From: Lactobacillus delbrueckii
GTDB taxonomy: Bacteria > Bacillota > Bacilli > Lactobacillales > Lactobacillaceae
Assembly: GCA_004556255.1 (NCBI GenBank)
Contig: SFHY01000146.1
Span: 1-6,592, forward strand
DNA length: 6,592 nucleotides
Direction: 5' to 3'
Part shown: positions 5,155 through 6,592 of the stretch, piece by piece
Position numbering within the stretch: the stretch's first letter is position 1
How the letters are laid out: every line of letters begins with the position of its first letter
Translations under genes and position numbers: made by a program
The notes under the pieces: model-generated
Databases searched by the model: none
What the model saw: the letters and a program-made list of their open reading frames with translations, nothing else
Told to the model about the DNA's origin: nothing

Positions 5155-6048
5155 CTAAGCCTTAAAGCTGCCCCAGTAGGCGCCGCCGTAGGCCCACTTA
5201 AGGTGAGATGGCACCCCGATGTAGTGCATGGAGTAAGTGCCGTTAGTGTAGGAAACGTTAAAGCCGTAGTAGTCCCAGTCGCCGTCATACTTGCCGCCCT
5301 GGGTATTCATGAGGTCCCCGGCGTGCTCCCATTCCGTGTACTGGCCCAGCTGCTTGACCTTGCTCTGGTTAGCGTAGCGGTAGCCAAACATCATGGTCTT
5401 CAAGCCGAAGTAGATGTCCTTCTTCATGGCGGTCATGGTCACCTGGCTGCCGTCCTTAAAGCCGGCCATGTCTTCCACATAGTTGTAGTTGCCTGGCAAT
5501 TTCAAGCCGACCCGGTTAGTGGCCCGGACGATCCCTGGCACATAGTGGCCGGTAGCGATGGTCTTCTTGTTTGCCACGTATTCCTTGGAAATTTCCAAAG
5601 CCAGCTTCTGGGTCCCCTTGCTGTACTTCCACTTCTTTAGGCCCATTTTAACCCGGGCCTGATTGATCAAGCGGAGGGAATACTTAGCTAAGGTCTTGGA
5701 CTGGCTGCTATTCAAGTGGCCATTGGTCAATTTGACAATGGTCTTGTTGTCCTTGCTGGACTCTGACCAGGAACTTTGGTCAAAAGTATTGGCCTGCATC
5801 CCCTTGACGTTAATCTTCCGCCACTTCTTCAGCCAAGCCGCGTTCTTCTTGTTTTTCAGCCACTTCTTCTGCTGGCTCTTTGACAAGTTGGAGTACCAGT
5901 AGGCCTTCTTCAAGTTGGCCTTAGTATAGCCCTTAGGCAGGGTAAAAACTGCCTGCCGGCTGCTGGCTTCGACTGGCTTCACCTGGCTGGCCGCGAAAGT
6001 CGTCCCGATTGCCAAGGCCGCTGCCGCGCTTACGAAAAATTTCTTCAT
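5155..6048 (-). CDS. Secreted CAP / SEC10-PgrA surface-exclusion-like protein
   Basis: A 297-residue secreted protein when started at 6048. That ATG has AGAGG 7 nt upstream and opens directly with a signal peptide (MKKFFVSAAAALAIG, likely cut after A28 in VEA-SS); an ATG at 6069 would add seven residues and has less support. After it comes a very basic, Trp/Lys-rich segment (about 43-82), then a linker, then a CAP-superfamily-like domain (about 115-283). Matching CAP landmarks are LRLINQARVKMGLKK (125-139), H168 in TGHY, E192 in VEDMAG, and H242 in EHAGDLMN, followed by the GFNVSYTNG and MHYIGVP strands. The pattern resembles the SEC10/PgrA surface exclusion domain of lactobacilli. There is no LPXTG anchor or membrane tail, so it is either released or held by charge on the wall. 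Its function is not known to me. It has its own promoter and terminator. Confidence 0.75.
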   Translation of the reverse strand: MKKFFVSAAAALAIGTTFAASQVKPVEASSRQAVFTLPKGYTKANLKKAYWYSNLSKSQQKKWLKNKKNAAWLKKWRKINVKGMQANTFDQSSWSESSKDNKTIVKLTNGHLNSSQSKTLAKYSLRLINQARVKMGLKKWKYSKGTQKLALEISKEYVANKKTIATGHYVPGIVRATNRVGLKLPGNYNYVEDMAGFKDGSQVTMTAMKKDIYFGLKTMMFGYRYANQSKVKQLGQYTEWEHAGDLMNTQGGKYDGDWDYYGFNVSYTNGTYSMHYIGVPSHLKWAYGGAYWGSFKA

Positions 6049-6092
6049 CTTTGAACCTCTGTTTCTCAATTCAAATTCTATCCTATCCTTTT

Positions 6093-6098
6093 ATTATA
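6093..6098 (-). promoter_or_regulatory. -10 element of the CAP-like gene promoter
   Basis: On the - strand a perfect TATAAT lies 44 bp before the ATG at 6048. At 17 bp further upstream the -35 candidate is only GAGAAA, so the promoter is weak in that element or needs an activator. Confidence 0.55.
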
Positions 6099-6132
6099 AC
6101 TTGTTTAGCAGCTTTTTTCTCCGCAAAAAGGC

Positions 6133-6166
6133 AAAGAAAAAGACGGTTCCGAAAGGAACCATCTTT
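6133..6166 (-). terminator. Terminator of the apf-like gene
   Basis: A 12-bp stem (6139-6150 with 6155-6166) with a 4-nt loop starts 13 bp after the apf stop and is followed in the - direction by TTTTTCTTT. The one imperfect pair is U-G in - strand RNA but C-A in the other, confirming the direction. It separates the apf transcript from the CAP-like gene. Confidence 0.85.
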
Positions 6167-6179
6167 GACCAGCAGCTGA

Positions 6180-6592
6180 TTAGTACCAGCCGTTAGCTTG
6201 CCAGAAGGCCTTGGCTGCAGTCCATGAACCATACCGGCTTTGAACGTAGCTGTTGGCAACCTTTTCCTGGTTGGCAGCAGAAGTGTCACCGTTCAAGTAG
6301 CTCAAGCTCAATTGGTACTTGCCGTAGTAGTTACCGTTTGAGGCAGTGTATGAGCCGCCGCTTTCCTTGCTTGCGATCCAAGACTTAGCTGCTTCTTCAG
6401 ATGATGAAGAGGAAGTTGAAGCAGAAGTGCTTGCGCTATAGCTGGAAGTGGTGTTTGAGCCAGTATTTGCGCTGTAGCTGTAGTTATAGTTTGAGCCGTA
6501 GCCGTAGTTATTTGCTGATGAGCTGTAGCTCGTAGTGTAGCCAGTGCCAGTTGAGCTGGAAGTGCTCTTTTGGTAGCCAGTAGTTGAACTGT
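6180..6592 (-). CDS. apf: Aggregation-promoting factor (Apf)-like secreted protein, C-terminal part
   Basis: The last 136 residues of a gene that starts beyond the right edge; the stop TAA is at 6180-6182. The first 64 visible residues are a low-complexity linker of Ser, Thr, Tyr, Asn and Gly. The final 72 residues (from about EEAAKSWIASKESGG to KAFWQANGWY) form the conserved C-terminal domain of Apf-type surface proteins of lactobacilli, related to lysozyme-like transglycosylase/resuscitation factor domains. The Glu in SKESGGSY (residue 77 of the visible part) is the likely catalytic acid, with the following GKYQLSLSYLNG block as fold signature. In known relatives a signal peptide and often a LysM domain precede the linker; these would be outside the window. 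Such proteins affect cell shape, wall remodelling and aggregation. Enzymatic activity is inferred, not shown. It ends at its own terminator. Confidence 0.88.
   Translation of the reverse strand, partial: SSTTGYQKSTSSSTGTGYTTSYSSSANNYGYGSNYNYSYSANTGSNTTSSYSASTSASTSSSSSEEAAKSWIASKESGGSYTASNGNYYGKYQLSLSYLNGDTSAANQEKVANSYVQSRYGSWTAAKAFWQANGWY

Noticed and set aside
5092..5640. A 182-codon open frame on the + strand, opposite the CAP-like gene
   Set aside because: It is antisense to a gene with signal peptide, ribosome site and terminator. It starts inside the terminator hairpin and has no ribosome site.
6067..6069. ATG at 6069 as start of the CAP-like gene
   Set aside because: The ATG at 6048 has a well-spaced AGAGG and opens directly with the typical MKK signal peptide; the seven extra residues would precede it without a clear ribosome site.

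Overview
The window looks like chromosome of a lactic acid bacterium of the family Lactobacillaceae. The best single pointer is the right-hand gene, whose C-terminus is that of the secreted aggregation-promoting factor (Apf) family of lactobacilli. The fairly GC-rich coding sequence of the host genes would fit Lactobacillus delbrueckii or a close relative. That species guess is an inference from gene content and composition, not from a search.

Layout. Bases 1-700 hold the 3' part of a serine hydrolase of the beta-lactamase/PBP4* type; its start lies outside the window. Bases 711-762 hold a promoter with two CopY-type operators (cop boxes), driving a tight three-gene copper operon on the + strand: a CopY repressor (779-1222), a membrane-anchored cupredoxin resembling pneumococcal CupA (1216-1590), and a Cu(I)-exporting P1B-type ATPase (1590-3509). 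The genes overlap by 7 nt and 1 nt. Only 19 bp after the ATPase stop, a complete ISL3-family insertion sequence begins (3529-5082). It has 34-bp imperfect inverted repeats, one intact transposase on the - strand, terminator hairpins at both ends reading inward, and a perfect 73-bp tandem duplication next to its right inverted repeat. No target-site duplication is visible. Beyond the IS come the likely shared terminator of the old convergent junction (5086-5122), a secreted CAP/SEC10-PgrA-like protein on the - strand (5155-6048), its promoter, an Apf terminator, and the 3' part of the apf-like gene (6180-6592, - strand).

How it works together. Excess copper would release CopY from the two boxes and induce all three genes. 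The ATPase has a complete membrane and catalytic core but no N-terminal metal-binding domain. The small membrane-anchored cupredoxin encoded immediately upstream keeps a Cys/Met/His metal site and probably supplies that function in trans. The CopY C-terminus has a non-standard sensor motif (CxCx3CxH plus a terminal Cys). This copper module, and the rearranged but apparently intact IS behind it, are the most interesting parts of the window. The two - strand genes at the right are separate secreted cell-surface functions with their own signals.
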